In this document: positions 1-41,433 of the stretch, one piece after another
How positions within the stretch are numbered: the first letter of the stretch is position 1
Layout of the letters: the number at the start of each line of letters is the position of its first letter
Translations under genes and position numbers: made by a program
The notes under the pieces: model-generated
The model's input: the letters and a program-made list of their open reading frames with translations, nothing else
What the model was told of the DNA's origin: nothing
Database searches by the model: none
Source of the DNA: Karalla daura
Taxonomy: Eukaryota; Chordata; Actinopteri; Chaetodontiformes; Leiognathidae
DNA: 64,000 nt
NCBI GenBank assembly: GCA_029224185.1
Contig: CM055200.1
Location: forward strand, 11,147,670 to 11,211,669
Direction: 5' to 3'

Positions 1-178
1 AAAAACGCCCTGTTTTTTTCTTTTTTTTTTCTTTTTTAGTAGTGTTGTCTCTCTTGGCTTTGTTCCCATCTCAGACGAGTCTGTCAGACTACGTGGGTGG
101 AGGAGAGTGTGAGGAGAGGGGAGAATGAGTCCGACTGTGCCCGGAGGCAGCGGACCTCAACCCGCTGCAACTCACTCA

Positions 179-218
<40 letters not shown>

Positions 219-701
219 CACACACGCACACCGTGGACATGCATTTCCATTTAATGCATGTAATTGTGCTGAAACAGGCTGTTAAATTTGTGCTCTGCAG
301 AACGGAGGTCTGCGAGGAGGTCTGCCTCCCCTACGCCCCCACATCTCCTCGTTTAGAAATACCTCCGAGCGGACGTGCTAACAGGCCGCTGTTCATCTGA
401 CTGCATCCAACAGACTTTTACACTGGGACAACAGCTGACTGAAAGAGTACTGTCCGGTCAAGTGGTCAGACTGACTGAGCAGCAAAATTTAATTTGAGGT
501 CACATTTCACACCACAGTGACCAGAGAAGAAAAATATATTTAAAAAACCTACTAATTCTGAAAGGAATGGCAATAATGGCTGTGCAGTGTGTACGACTTG
601 ACTCTCAGCCTGCACGCATCACCCCGTGTGAACTCCTTTACGAACACATAGGCGTTGTGATGAATAATACATTGCGTGTTGTTAACAAGACGCTGCATTA
701 C
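1..701. other. disc1 intron 11, partial
   Basis: This is the part of the disc1 intron downstream of exon 11. It holds a pyrimidine-rich stretch at the very edge and a CA microsatellite near 178-230. I looked on the minus strand for the missing C-terminal DISC1 exons and saw none. Confidence 0.6.
178..230. repeat. (CA)n microsatellite
   Basis: CA dinucleotide run with single CG interruptions. The short reading frames across it are repeat artefacts. Confidence 0.9.
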
Positions 702-30635
<29,934 letters not shown>

Positions 30636-31729
30636 CTTGCCATCCACAGCTGTTGTGTGCGCCTCAGAGCCCGGCTCTGTGAGAACTCACTCCGACCATG
30701 TTTGGGGAGAAGTGCAGTCTGAGCTCATTTCCGCTGCTGGAAAAGTCAAGCCTGACTTCTTTTTTTTCCGACCCCAACTCTCTCTTCGCTTCAGACCAGC
30801 CGGTTTCTCTCTCTCTCTCCCAAAAAAGACGCTCTAACTGACGCGCATCAACAGGCTGTGCGGAGAGGAATAAAGCTGCTCTTCTTCACCTCATGTTTCT
30901 GATGAGCTGGAGTTAGAGAGGGAGGGAGGAGGGGTGAAGCTGCGTAGAGGGGAAAAAACAGAGGAGGAAGAATATCCGAAGCTGTGGCAGAAGTAGGAGT
31001 CTGTGGAGACGTCAGAGGAGCAGTAATCCGCTCCTCTCTGCGTCCTGCGCACAGACGGAGACAGCGGCTCCTACGTGCAGAGGAATGTGACTCCAGAGGC
31101 TGTCAGAGCGCCACACAGCCACAGGCAGCAGGGCAGCGACTCTGTGCAGCCATCCCAGATGTTTCACAGCTGCGGGAACATCTCTGCAGCCCCGAACAAC
31201 GCCACAAGTTCAGGATATGCGCTAAAACATGTGCAGCGTGAAGATCAGCTGACCTGCATGTTCAACTGCAACAAACATTGTCAAATTATAAAATAATAAT
31301 AATAATAGTACAAATAAGATGTCAGACCTGGCTCTTGATGTATTCATTCCACTGAATAAGAATGTAACCAACATTTATGCAGTATATATGTCATATACAT
31401 AAAGTGGATAATGTAGTTATAAAACGTGAACGAAACAAATCAAATATAAATAATGAATCGAAAAATTAACTGACTTATTTGAGTTTCATGAAAAGCTGGT
31501 CTCAAAAGATTGTATTTGGTGGCTATAATTGTAAAATTATTAACTTGGACAACAAACATGTCTGCATTCACATTAAAACTTAAACACCTATAAGCACCTT
31601 CACAGTGCTAGTCAGTCACTCACTGTTGTAGTTTTCACTGTTAGTTTTACCACTATCCCACCTTTAAAATTAAAACATAAGCACGTTTAACAAAAGATAA
31701 TAAGTTGTCATTGGAGATGCTCTGCCAAC

Positions 31730-31815
31730 TATAGGGTCTTGGCTGCCAGATCTAGGGTGGATCCCCTGCCTTTGCCTTATGGGTGCAGGAGATAGGCTCC
31801 AGTTTTCTGCAACAG
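31730..31815 (+). mobile_element. Short repeat remnant (candidate)
   Basis: CCCTGCCTTTGCC followed by GGAGATAGGCTCCAG resembles the segment ending in GGGATAGGCTCCAGC of a common fish repeat. Only this core is recognisable. Confidence 0.35.
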
Positions 31816-32689
31816 GAGGGGTTAAAAAAAGAATAGTAAATTCACTATTAAAGTCTCCATATAACAATAAATTGAAGCTTTCACAATTAGTTGGCCTCAA
31901 AACTCAAAAATCTAGTGAATGTTTTTAAAGTGTATGAGTCATTGCTCTGAACTCATCTTGCTGTTAAAGACAACTTTATCTCATGTAATTACAGGCATAT
32001 CTGAGGCCATGTGTGACACCCAAATGTCAAGAAACCACTGAGTATGTAGGTCAGAAAGGGTCTGAGTGCAAGGAGTGCACACTTTTTGCCTCGTTTCAGA
32101 CTCCCTCCCAAGCACATCCTGGTGTAAATACCAAAGGGTCCCTTTGTCTATGCAGTGAGCGGATAACCGAGAGGAGACCCCACATAGAGATGAGGCTTTT
32201 CATCCTCCCCGCACATCTACATGAGCCTTTCATCCGGCGGATGGACAAGACTCAGTGGTGTGGGGCTGTGCCCTCACTCACTCACTCATCCTCTCACCCT
32301 CTCACATGAGAGCTGTGGGCACAGGGGATGAGCTGCATCTCTCTGTGCAGTGAGATAACCCGTGCAGTATTGAAGATTAGAGGCGATTAGATTAGACAGA
32401 CGCTCATGACTCAGTGTTTCCTCCGGGTTAAAGAGGAAGTCTGGTTCAGTGACCCCCCCCCGACTCAGCTTCACCTGTGGGCAGCTGTGCCTGGGTTATC
32501 CCAAAATACTAAGTGTTAAGAATGTAAATATATTGTACTTTTATCATGAGCTTTTTGTCTCTCACTAGAAGTCAGGAATGTCATAATTATCAGAATTCTC
32601 TTTGTACTGCTCATCGATACTTTATTATATTTGAGGAATTTATGTTTATGTTACGTTGTATTCATATATTCTTTATCCATCTTCTCACC

Positions 32690-32780
32690 AACTTCCCATT
32701 GGTGTCATGAGCATCTGCTGCTGTCTATCATCGGCTCACATAGGCCGAAGGCAAGGCACACACACCATATGTTAGGAGTA
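32690..32780 (-). mobile_element. Short repeat remnant (candidate)
   Basis: The string CTATCATCGGCTCACATAGG followed by CCGAAGGCAAGGCACAC resembles the inverted form of the same common fish repeat (CTGTCATCGGGCGAAAGGCGG type). It is heavily decayed. Confidence 0.35.
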
Positions 32781-34388
32781 ATACTGCAGGAGTGAGTATT
32801 ACATTGTGTTTGTTATACATTTATACAAACATGAGTTTTTTTAATAATATGGATGCTCACAAAATACCCAGTGGTACACTTTTGTCACTAATTAATTTGA
32901 CTAATATTTCATCCTTTTTGTGTGTTTCACGTCAATAACTTTATCCTAATTTATGTCTTTGATCTTTGATTTTGTACATGCTCTGTTATCTTCAAATTCA
33001 AGATGTTTCAGCTTTTACAACAGTTGAAAATGTCTATGACAACCCATTTCTTACACTATCTGCATGGCTTTATTCTCCCTTTTACTTGCTCCTTCAATGT
33101 CAGGTTTGTCAAGTTCTCAATTGTTTAAAGCACTCGTGATAGAAAGACTCGACTGGACTCATAAACTCAAGTGCATGTGCTTCATCATGCGTCCACCAGC
33201 AGATGTCAGACTTTACAAAGACTTCCATTAGTTACTGTGGGAGATGATGGTCTCCTTTTGAAATATGGTCGGGAAGTCTCCTTCATATTGTTCCTGCTAT
33301 TGTGTGTGTATGTAGTCGAAGCTTCAGAGGACGATAACTGATGCAGGTATCTATTTCTGCTCATTTGTTTGACATTTGTTTTAACCTACATTTTCCCATA
33401 TATCCCTATTGTGACCGCCTGACATTCATAACAGATAAGACTTAACCTTAATAAGAGTCATTAGACGTTTTTTCCATAACTGTGTGTCTGTTTTACAAAT
33501 ACTAGTCTCTGTCCACAGCCACGGCCTATCTGCTACTCTTGAAAACACGTTGCGTATTTTCTCGAGTTGGAAAACAAAGTTGGAATACGCAGGATTCAGG
33601 TCGTGTGACGGCCATATTGACCACCAGATGGCGCAGTAGACTTAAATTCATTCAGGCTCCTCCACGGCAGCTTGAGTTCAAGATTCCTAGACAGACAAAA
33701 CACTCAGCTGCTCCCATTGTAAATATAGAGATGCAGATATGTGCTATTTTATAGCTGCAGATCTCAGTGATGAGCAACAGCGTGTGCAGCTGAGCAGATG
33801 CTGTCCAGGAACAGAGACTGGACTTGAAAAGAAGCTGAACCTTGTTTCCTGAAACACAAACCAGTAACTGTGCCATTAACCATGCACTGCACAGATTAAA
33901 AGCCTGCAGGTCACAGATATCACTTAGAAACTCAAAACTGAACTAAAGCCATGCCTGCCTTTGTTTCATCATTACTGCTTCAAGAGTAAGTGTAATATTG
34001 TGTTGGATTAACATAAAATATTGACATATATATATATATGCCTCAAACATCTGAGAATGAAACATCTGAAAATGCTGAGCATTTCTGAAACCATCAGGCA
34101 GGGGTAAGGAATTCCCCTCGGCGTGCACTTAGCTTTACTTTGAATGAATGTTGTGGTGAGGATTGTTTAAAGATGGTAGAATGACGAGGCGAGAGATTGT
34201 GTGAGTGTGTGTGTGAGAGTGTGTGTGTGTGTGCCAGCAGGCATACCAGCGGATAGGCACGTACAATGTTCAAAGGTCACATGTTCCTCCTGCACACAGT
34301 ATGCAGTGAGCGCAGGCAGCCAATGGTTCTACCTTAGATTATCTGAGCGTGATAGAGAGAGGGAAGGGCAGAGAGGGGAAAATAAAAT

Positions 34389-34510
<122 letters not shown>

Positions 34511-34557
34511 AAAGCAGTTTAAAGTGGGAGTGCATGGCATGTATTTGGCACTGAAAT

Positions 34558-34563
34558 TTTATT
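34558..34563 (-). terminator. tsnax: tsnax poly(A) signal AATAAA
   Basis: A canonical AATAAA on the minus strand about 185 nt after the tsnax stop codon, followed by a GT-rich array. It predicts a short 3'UTR. Cleavage is expected 10-30 nt further (about 34530-34548). Confidence 0.6.
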
Positions 34564-34747
34564 CATGCAAAACAAGTGAAGTCACCAGATTTTTATCAAA
34601 GAAAACAAAACGGCGTCTATCATAAACCTCATGTACTTGTCACAGTGACCTGAAAAGGGATGTCGTGAAACCTGTTACACATCTGTAAAAACGCAACTCG
34701 CGGGAACATTTAGCTGGAGGCCACAGCCGAGCCGGCACCGGCGGGCC

Positions 34748-35125
34748 CTACACCACTCCCTCCTCGGGGTCGATGAGCGTGGCTCGGCTGGAGAACACGT
34801 CGGCCAGCATGTGTTTGGGGATCTCGGAGCCGCGGACTCGCAGGGTGTAGCAGGCGTCCTCCACCTTGCCCAGGCTCTGCCGCAGCGTGTGCAGCTTCTT
34901 GGACACCTCGTAGGGGCCCGTGTTGCCGATGTAGGAGAAGCCGTCGTGGATCTGCCGCAGGAACTGGCTCAGCTGGAAGGGCGTGTCGATGTCGCCGTTG
35001 CCCACGCTGCTGATGCACATCCGCATCAGCTCGCCGGTGAGGTCGGCCACGCCCAGCAGGTAGTCGGACGGCGTCACCTGGAAGGTCAGGACCTGAGCGG
35101 CCGGAGCCGGAGCTTCAGCCGAGGC
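34748..35125 (-). CDS. tsnax: tsnax exon 6 (last coding exon)
   Basis: It opens with an alanine/proline-rich linker ([13 protein letters not shown]) in place of the charged mammalian linker. It continues with [20 protein letters not shown] and runs to IDPEEGVV and the stop at 34750-34748. D184 and E188 complete the active site. The exon is strikingly GC-rich at third positions compared with exons 2-4. The acceptor is CGTCTTCCCTGCAG. Confidence 0.97.
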   Translation of the reverse strand, partial: ASAEAPAPAAQVLTFQVTPSDYLLGVADLTGELMRMCISSVGNGDIDTPFQLSQFLRQIHDGFSYIGNTGPYEVSKKLHTLRQSLGKVEDACYTLRVRGSEIPKHMLADVFSSRATLIDPEEGVV

Positions 35126-38100
35126 CTGCAGGGAAGACGCCCGGGAGAGTCGAGCAGAGTTACACACACTGTTCACACCGACGGTGCTTCTGGTGGAGGC
35201 CGCAGGGGAGCCAGGTCCAATTTGTGTCAAGCGTGATGATAATATTTATAAAATATTAAGGTTCAAGCAGTTTGGTTTGCATCAAAGGCACCACACAGCT
35301 TTGGAAATAACAGGATGAAAACTGGATAAAATAACATAATGATAGATAATGCTTAGAAAAACAGGACATAGCTACACAAAGCCAATGCTGCCTTCTTGTG
35401 TGAAGAGCACAGCAGGAAAACACCCATAAAATACTGAATTTTTTTAAAGAGGAAAAGCTGAGGAGTATTTGCTTACGCGCTGAGCATCACTTGCTACCTT
35501 CTCACTCAGTTTGAAAGTGAATAAGCATAATTTCCAAAGGGCCAAGTCATTTCTTCAGATCTGGTTGATTTTGTCCTGAACAAACTACAGAATAGTGAGG
35601 AAGCTGAAAGCTTCTCCACAAAGTCTGAATTCACCTCAGGATCCACCTTCTCTGGCCTCATGAAGACCAGCCGCGCGTTGATCTCCTCCAGGCTGATCAG
35701 GCTGCGGTTCCGGATGTAGTGCAGGAAGGAGACGGCCTCCACGTACTCCTGGATCCCTAATGCATGGAGTCACAGGGAGCCGGATCATGACACAAGGATG
35801 TACGGGATTAAGAGGTAGTGGTGCCTTCTCATTACTAAATATACGACTGTTACCGTCACTGCTTAACCAGAGCTGGGCGACGCATCAAATGGAGCACGGC
35901 ACCCAGACTGTGTGCCATAGTATCTGCACAGTATAGATTCCAGATGTAGATAGTGATTCAAATAAAACCTGCTTCCTGTGGCTGTCCGTGGACTGAACAA
36001 CAGTGGCTCTCTTATTGTGTGGGGGCTGAGATGAAGCCCCTCACTTGTTTTCTGGCCCTGTGCAAACAACAATCAAATAATCACAGGACGGAAGACTTTG
36101 TGTCTGAAGTTTACTTTTGCTGCGGCAGCTGAACTTCAAAGCAGTGCAGAGCAGGGAGGGAGAGCCGGGCTCATCCCCACTCCGCTCTCCAGTACTCTCA
36201 CTGCTCCGGTGTGGCTTTTAGGTCCGAGGCTGCACAGCATTCAGGAGGGTTATGTCACGGCTATTCGTTTCCCTCTTGCAGGAGTCAAACGAACCGATGG
36301 CTAAACCTATTGCTCATCACGTTTCATGACCACAATTTGGGCTAATTCAAGTGAGATTTGAGCCACCGCACATTAAAAAGAAATGCAATTCTTGCTCTGC
36401 CACAAGTGAAATACTGTTTTTTGTTTTTTTCCCCCATCAGCCGCTTTTCTGAGATATTTTTAGCCCAGGAAGAGTTGTGGACGCATAGCGCTAACAGCCC
36501 TGGACTCTTGGTAAACACAATGAGGTGCGTGATGTTCAGGAAACGTGTTTGTTGTGCATGTTACAACCAATGCAACTTGTATCTTTTGCTGTAGAAAACA
36601 CAATTCACTGGACAATCAACCACCTGTCAGTCAGTGGTGATGGGCATGTTTATTATCTTATCTGTAATTGTGTGCTTTGGATCCCGAAAGGAAAATTATT
36701 TGTTTCAGCTGCTTATATTTAGCCATATTTATACATTACATGTTAACAGAGCAGTTGTGTATGATTCAGCACTGAGTGACTTTGTCTGAATTTGAAATAT
36801 GTTTGGGATACAGCTGTGACACTCAGAGAGGTTACTGCATAACTTGAGGCAGACAGGATATGACATGAAAAGGTTAAACAGGCGGAGTTCAGTTCCTGCT
36901 TTTTCAGCCAGGAGCTCTTCATGTTATTTACTCTGCAGCAGCAGCAGCAGCAGCTGTCACCTTTGGTCACTGAGACCAAAGAAGACAATATTACTGCAGA
37001 TTATGTCTAAATAATAACTCAGAAGAAACCATTGAGGGATCCTGGACCAACATGGGAAAAAGTTGGGGGCTGAGAGTGTCCAACCTGCTTAAATCAGAGG
37101 TTTTAATAGTTTGCATGAGAGGTGAACAAATATTTTTGTTTTCATTACAATTGGACAAATATGCATAAATGTCCAGAAATAATTCACAGATGACTTGAGC
37201 TTAATGTTTGCCCGCAGAGTGGGAAAGGCCCAGCCGCTGCATGTATGCTTGCACCGCTTCTAGCTGGATCAAGCTGAAAAGCTTATCAAAGAGCCACTCT
37301 GGTCTGTTATCAGTGGCAATTATGTTCACATTCAGCCCACAATATCTTTAAGGTCTTTATATAAAAAGAGCAGACCCATTACACATGCTTGGAGACTTCA
37401 CGTCCAGCCAAGATTATCTGCCCAGGCTGCGCAGCGGGCCCAGTCCCAATCTAATAAAGACGATAAAAATGGGAAAAAAATGAAGCGTCTAATTGGTGGG
37501 AACTGCCACTGGTCACGTCGCGGAGGATGCAGCGGTGATTCCTGAGTGACCACAATCTAAAAATGACTTCCCCAGCTGCTAGATAACAGCTCACCCTCGC
37601 TCCCAGTCATGTTTTTCTCCAAACTCTGCAGACATTTTGGCTGCACGGACTAAAACTGATACTTGGGGGATAACAAGTTTATCAGAGGGTGTGTCCGTCA
37701 TCTCCAGAGCTGCACCAAGGTCACGCTCTCACATTATCAGACATTGCACAATGGGAAATCCTGACTGACCAAAAAAAAAAGTGGAAAATGTAAATAAAAA
37801 CAGACTGCAATCACTTGCAAACAAATGGGCTTTGCTGACAAAAGTGTTCCTGAATCCATGCTGGAACGTTGACACAATCCGGTGTTTGACAGCTTGTCAA
37901 GGATCTCAGGACGCTGCCTTCACACCCGCTCAAAATCCAATCACATAATCCCAGTGTACTGGTTTACCTGTGGAACCATCCAAACAGGTGTTTTAGGGGC
38001 GTTTTGTAACAATTCACAACCACATTGTTGTGCAGGGTTGTTTGTACAATAACAATAGAAGGAACTACAACAATACCTTATTTACCTTATTAATTTCGCA

Positions 38101-40453
38101 GCAACAGGTATTTCAGATACATCTCAATAGAGAACTTAGGCTGCCTGCAGAGTGATTGCTGGATCCCGTTTGCTCTATTGCATGTATCACCCATGTCTAA
38201 TGCGCTCATCAAATCCACCTGTGCAAGTATGACTTTCCCCGTTTGTGGTTTGTGGAACAAGCTCCCATGCAGCATCAGAGCAGGAGCATTGATCTCCATC
38301 TTGAAGCGGAAAACCCAACCCAATCCAACCCAACTTGAAAACCCAACTCTTCCCAGAGCACTTCCTCTACCAACTTCACCTACCAAAAACGGCAGTGATT
38401 CTTCCTTGAACTTGAAGCAGCAGCTACAGATCACCCAGGTTTGTTCCAGCAGCTGGAACTGTAATTAACCCTGTTGGGTTAGTCAATTTTTGCTGATGAT
38501 GTACAGTGGCAGACAATCAGTTTGTCATTAATCATGACATCTTTGTGTCCTGTAGCTTGGGCTGAACACCCAGTTATGAGGCTCTGGTCTCAGATACACT
38601 CAGCACTTGATTTTAAAGGTCAAATAAAATTAACATGATGTGCATATCAAATAGGTATTGGATGTTTCACCATATTTTTTGCTAAGATATCCAGAAAAAG
38701 CAAAGCAGAAACTCACCTGGTGTGAAAGCCCTGTGAAATTGATAGATGTCTTCTCCTCTGAGCTCCTCAGCAATTTGACCAATTTTCTGTCTGACTCCAT
38801 CGAGTTTTGCTTCTGCCTCTTTCAGAATCTCCTCAACATTTGGTACACTTCAAATGCAAGCCAAACATATAAAAATTATGTAAACAATGTACATGCTTTA
38901 ACTCGCAAAGTTAGATTCTGTCACCTAGACAGTCCAGACGCTCTAACACAGGCATCAAAGTGACATATCTCGGCATCCTACCCAGACTAACCAACACCAA
39001 ACAACTCCTACAATAAAATGTACCTGTTCACTCTGTGTAAAAGAAAAATGGTCCTTTTGCTCTCGATGGTGACATCTCGACTGATCTTCACAAGACGCTC
39101 GTGTTTGTCATGTTTAGTGTCCAGCTCCTGCTGGAAAACTGAAAGCACGGGGACAGAAAGGGTTAGGTTGAAGAGGTCTGGTGAAATATAGCTAACAATT
39201 GGATGGTAAACCGTGTAAAAAGCTGTTAAAGCAGTCACCTTTGAAAACAGAAACGATGGGCGAGGTTGGGTTGCCACTCACATCCTGCGCAGCCTCAGCA
39301 TTTTTCCGGGAACATCCTTCACCTAATGTGAGGTGGGAGAGATCAGGTGTTACTACTGCACCACTGCTCAGTAACATAGACGTATAGGTGTGTTTTATTT
39401 TCTCTGTACTGGCCTTGTCAAATCTAAGAGGCAATCGAACAGTTTCCTTCACTAGGATCAGTTAAATTCTCTACCCTGTTGTCACAAGTGTTATTTTGAG
39501 TAAGGCTACAGACAAAGACAAATACAACACACAAAACAATATATACACAACCAAAAACACAAATGGATTTATCCCAGCCCCGAGACAACTCCTGATGCTG
39601 TGAATGTGACTGTATAAAAAGCACTTTGAATTGTCATGAAGTCTACAAAAGCATTATATAACAACCAGATCATTTATTGCTTAAATAGTAGATATACAGT
39701 TTGAGTGGAAAAACACTATTGCCTCATAGCAAGAAGGTCCTCGGTCTGAGCATTAGTTTTGAGTTCATGCATGTGTGGGTCGATTTGTCACTTGGAACTG
39801 GACTGGGAGAGTGAGAGTGAATAGTATGTGTACTCTGTAAGGCACTGAGAAACTATACAGAGTGCATTCCCTCAATTCACCCTATAAATGCTGGGATAAG
39901 CTCCAGCAGACCCTAACAATACCATAAAGATACGAAGCAGGTAAGACATTGAATGGATAGATATATGTACGGCTGACATGGGAGATTCTCTGAACAAAGG
40001 CGTCTGGGATTTTCACAAATAACACAAAACCGCCAATATACAAATTAGACCAAAGACAAGTGGTAAAAGATCAACTGATCTTAACATTTTCAATACAAAA
40101 TGCAAAATGAAGACACTTTTCTACCGTCCCATCCATTTATGATGGACGAATTTTGCTTGCAGGCAGTAGTGTCAAAGAGGCGACACTTTAGAGTCAAGAG
40201 AGACAAAACGAGATGACCGTTGGATAGTAATTGCATGAATGCATCTGCAAGCAATAATCTGTGCAGTTAATAAAGATTATGTCTGGAAGGAGGAATCGTT
40301 TAACTACAGTTAAACCTCTGCAGTTCTCATCCAGGCTTCAAGTCTGAACACAACGATGCAGATGTGTGGCTGAGCGCTGAGCCACACAGTTGTATGAGCA
40401 AACAAACGTGACAAGGTTTATCTTTTGGCATACTTACCCTCTCGTTTATTCAT
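34748..40453 (-). CDS. tsnax: Translin-associated factor X (Trax), complete
   Basis: TSNAX pairs with translin to form C3PO, a Mg2+-dependent endoribonuclease that removes siRNA passenger strands and processes tRNA and miRNA precursors; Trax supplies the active site. Six minus-strand exons (40438-40453, 39239-39322, 39024-39138, 38717-38847, 35635-35756, 34748-35125) give 846 nt, 281 residues plus stop (human 290), with all phases agreeing. Catalytic residues known in human (E126, E129, D193, E197) are kept: EYVEA supplies E119 and E122, and VADLTGE supplies D184 and E188. Other conserved blocks are [53 protein letters not shown] and [15 protein letters not shown]. The N-terminus ([18 protein letters not shown]) lacks the mammalian basic nuclear-localisation cluster. 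It is divergent from egln1 and in tandem with disc1. Confidence 0.97.
35126..35634. other. tsnax intron 5
   Basis: A 509 bp intron. Nothing else was recognised. Confidence 0.7.
35635..35756 (-). CDS. tsnax: tsnax exon 5 (catalytic glutamates)
   Basis: It reads [20 protein letters not shown], then [21 protein letters not shown]. The EYVE pair corresponds to catalytic human E126 and E129. The acceptor is ATGCATTAG and the donor GTGAAT. Confidence 0.96.
35757..38716. other. tsnax intron 4
   Basis: A 3.0 kb intron. It holds a short CAG run at 36938-36954 and a probable LINE ORF remnant near 38150-38420. No host exon was recognised. Confidence 0.6.
38150..38420 (+). pseudogene. LINE reverse-transcriptase ORF 3' remnant (candidate)
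   Basis: A plus-strand frame contains [19 protein letters not shown] followed by ISILKRKTQ. This resembles the characteristic C-terminal end of non-LTR retrotransposon ORF2 proteins (F..AGPRLWNSLPxSIRxAxSLxxFKxxLKT). No reverse-transcriptase core is present, so it would be a short, 5'-truncated, dead copy inside tsnax intron 4. It was recognised by motif only. Confidence 0.42.
38717..38847 (-). CDS. tsnax: tsnax exon 4
   Basis: It reads [20 protein letters not shown], then [20 protein letters not shown] and AFTP. The acceptor (CATTTGAAG) has a weak pyrimidine tract, but the phase and the protein match require it. The donor is GTGAGT. Confidence 0.95.
39024..39138 (-). CDS. tsnax: tsnax exon 3
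   Basis: It reads [20 protein letters not shown], then [18 protein letters not shown], almost identical to mammals. The acceptor is GTGCTTTCAG and the donor GTACAT. The intron before it is only 100 bp. Confidence 0.96.
39239..39322 (-). CDS. tsnax: tsnax exon 2
   Basis: It reads [20 protein letters not shown] then SPIVSVFK. The SP(I/V)xxxFK end matches mammalian SPVMLAFKSF. The acceptor is CACATTAG and the donor GTGACT. The part before SPIV is divergent. Confidence 0.85.
39611..39663 (+). mobile_element. Fragment of common teleost repeat (candidate)
   Basis: TGTATAAAAAGCACTTTGAA, TTGTCATGAAGTCTACAAAA and GCATTATATAA follow the order of a very common fish repeat end (AAAGCGCTTTGAG / GACTAGAAAAGCGCTATATAA). 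Confidence 0.45.
39705..39965 (+). mobile_element. Teleost dispersed non-LTR-type repeat, ~260 bp
   Basis: It begins with ATTGCCTCATAGCAAGAAGG and TCCTCGGTCTGAG (family form: TTGCCTCACAGCAAGAAGGTCCTGGG). It continues with GCATGTGTGGGT, then GCTGGGATAAGCTCCAGCAG and ACCCTAACAATACCATAAAG, and ends in GAATGGATAGATA. This full order of phrases and the short GGATA tail fit one diverged copy of an abundant fish retroposon. It lies in tsnax intron 1. Confidence 0.6.
40438..40453 (-). CDS. tsnax: tsnax exon 1 (start codon)
   Basis: Only 16 coding bases: ATG then NKRE plus one base, followed by donor GTAAGT. The ATG sits in GGAGGCATG. The reading frame stays open some way upstream without another ATG that I can see. 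This is the weakest exon of the gene because it is so short, but it joins in phase and resembles the MSNKEG start of mammalian TSNAX. Confidence 0.75.
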
Positions 40454-40771
40454 GCCTCCGCTGTTGTTATTTCCAGCGGGCTCCAGTATTTTAGTCTCTG
40501 CTGGGGTTAAATTATGAGACGTTTCAGTCACTGACGTCCGTGTGGCCGCCGGAATAAAATCACGCAGACTTCTTTAAATGTGTCGATATTTACCAGGGTC
40601 TCTACAGCATACGGTTCTGTCCGCAGAGAAAACCCGCTCTCTCTGACTGACAACAAACAGTCTGACTTTAGTCTAAATATTACACAACCTCAATCAAACG
40701 GTGTTTACTCACTCTTTAACAACGGGCATTGCTGTAGCCTTCACTGCCTGCAGGACCCCTCGTCTGAGATA

Positions 40772-40807
40772 CCGGAAGTGAAAGAAGTGCGGCCTGGGAG
40801 TTGTAGT
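40772..40807. promoter_or_regulatory. tsnax: tsnax promoter: ETS site and ZNF143/THAP11-type motif
   Basis: CCGGAAGT (40772-40779) is a perfect ETS site. TGGGAGTTGTAGT (40795-40807) matches the ZNF143/THAP11 motif (inverse of ACTACAATTCCCA) with one change. Both lie about 320-355 bp upstream of the tsnax ATG. This pair is typical of TATA-less housekeeping promoters. Function is inferred from motif match only. Confidence 0.55.
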
Positions 40808-41408
40808 TTATAAGGCATAATATGACTAGCTTTTGTTTGATAGTTCCCCCCAAGCTGATTTTTAAAATAAAATTAATGCAAAGAAGTTCAAATCGATTAA
40901 AACTAAGTGCTTGCTGAGATTTCTTGCTTTGATAAAATTTGTTATTTTGTTTATATTTTGATGGATGGATGGATGGACCGGTGGACTGAGCGATCGATAG
41001 ATAGTTAGGGCAAATTCCTTTGGGGGAATTTAGGTGATTTAAGGTTACTTAATCTGAAATGTTGTATTTCTACAGTGTCCAATGTCTTGCATGATTTACT
41101 GTGACAGATACTGCATGCACTAAATTTTGGCACAACCCTGCGCGCTGAATAGTTGCAATGAAGGGGGTGTGACAGTCCGTTGACCATGTAGCCAAAATGC
41201 TCCGTTTGCAGTACAAATCAGGAGTAAACGACCGGTCGTCTCTACACTGCCTTTGTCCACTGGCCTGTGTCATCTGTTGCCATTAAAGTATGTTTCATCC
41301 GACCTTTCTGGATCAGATTAGTGGCTGCTTTGCAGTGAGCTCTCCTCCAGGGACTCCTGCAGACTGTGTACGTGCAGCACGACGGGTGCCAGCCCGAGTC
41401 TGCGCCCT

Positions 41409-41433
41409 GCTGCTGCTGCTGCTGCTGCTGCTG
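41409..41433. repeat. (CTG)8 trinucleotide run
   Basis: Eight CTG units in the intergenic region. They make leucine or glutamine runs in chance reading frames, with no gene. Confidence 0.85.

Larger units (their letters stand above)
39323..40437. other. tsnax intron 1 with dispersed repeats
   Basis: A 1.1 kb intron largely occupied by teleost repeat remnants (39611-39663 and 39705-39965). Nothing coding was seen. Confidence 0.6.

Noticed and set aside
552..701. Continuation of the disc1 exon 11 frame past its donor
   Set aside because: The tail after the GTAATG donor has no DISC1 similarity. Intron read-through is possible, but splicing in phase 0 is the simpler reading.
34811..35236. 141-residue plus-strand frame over tsnax exon 6
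   Set aside because: Antisense shadow of the conserved tsnax coding exon.
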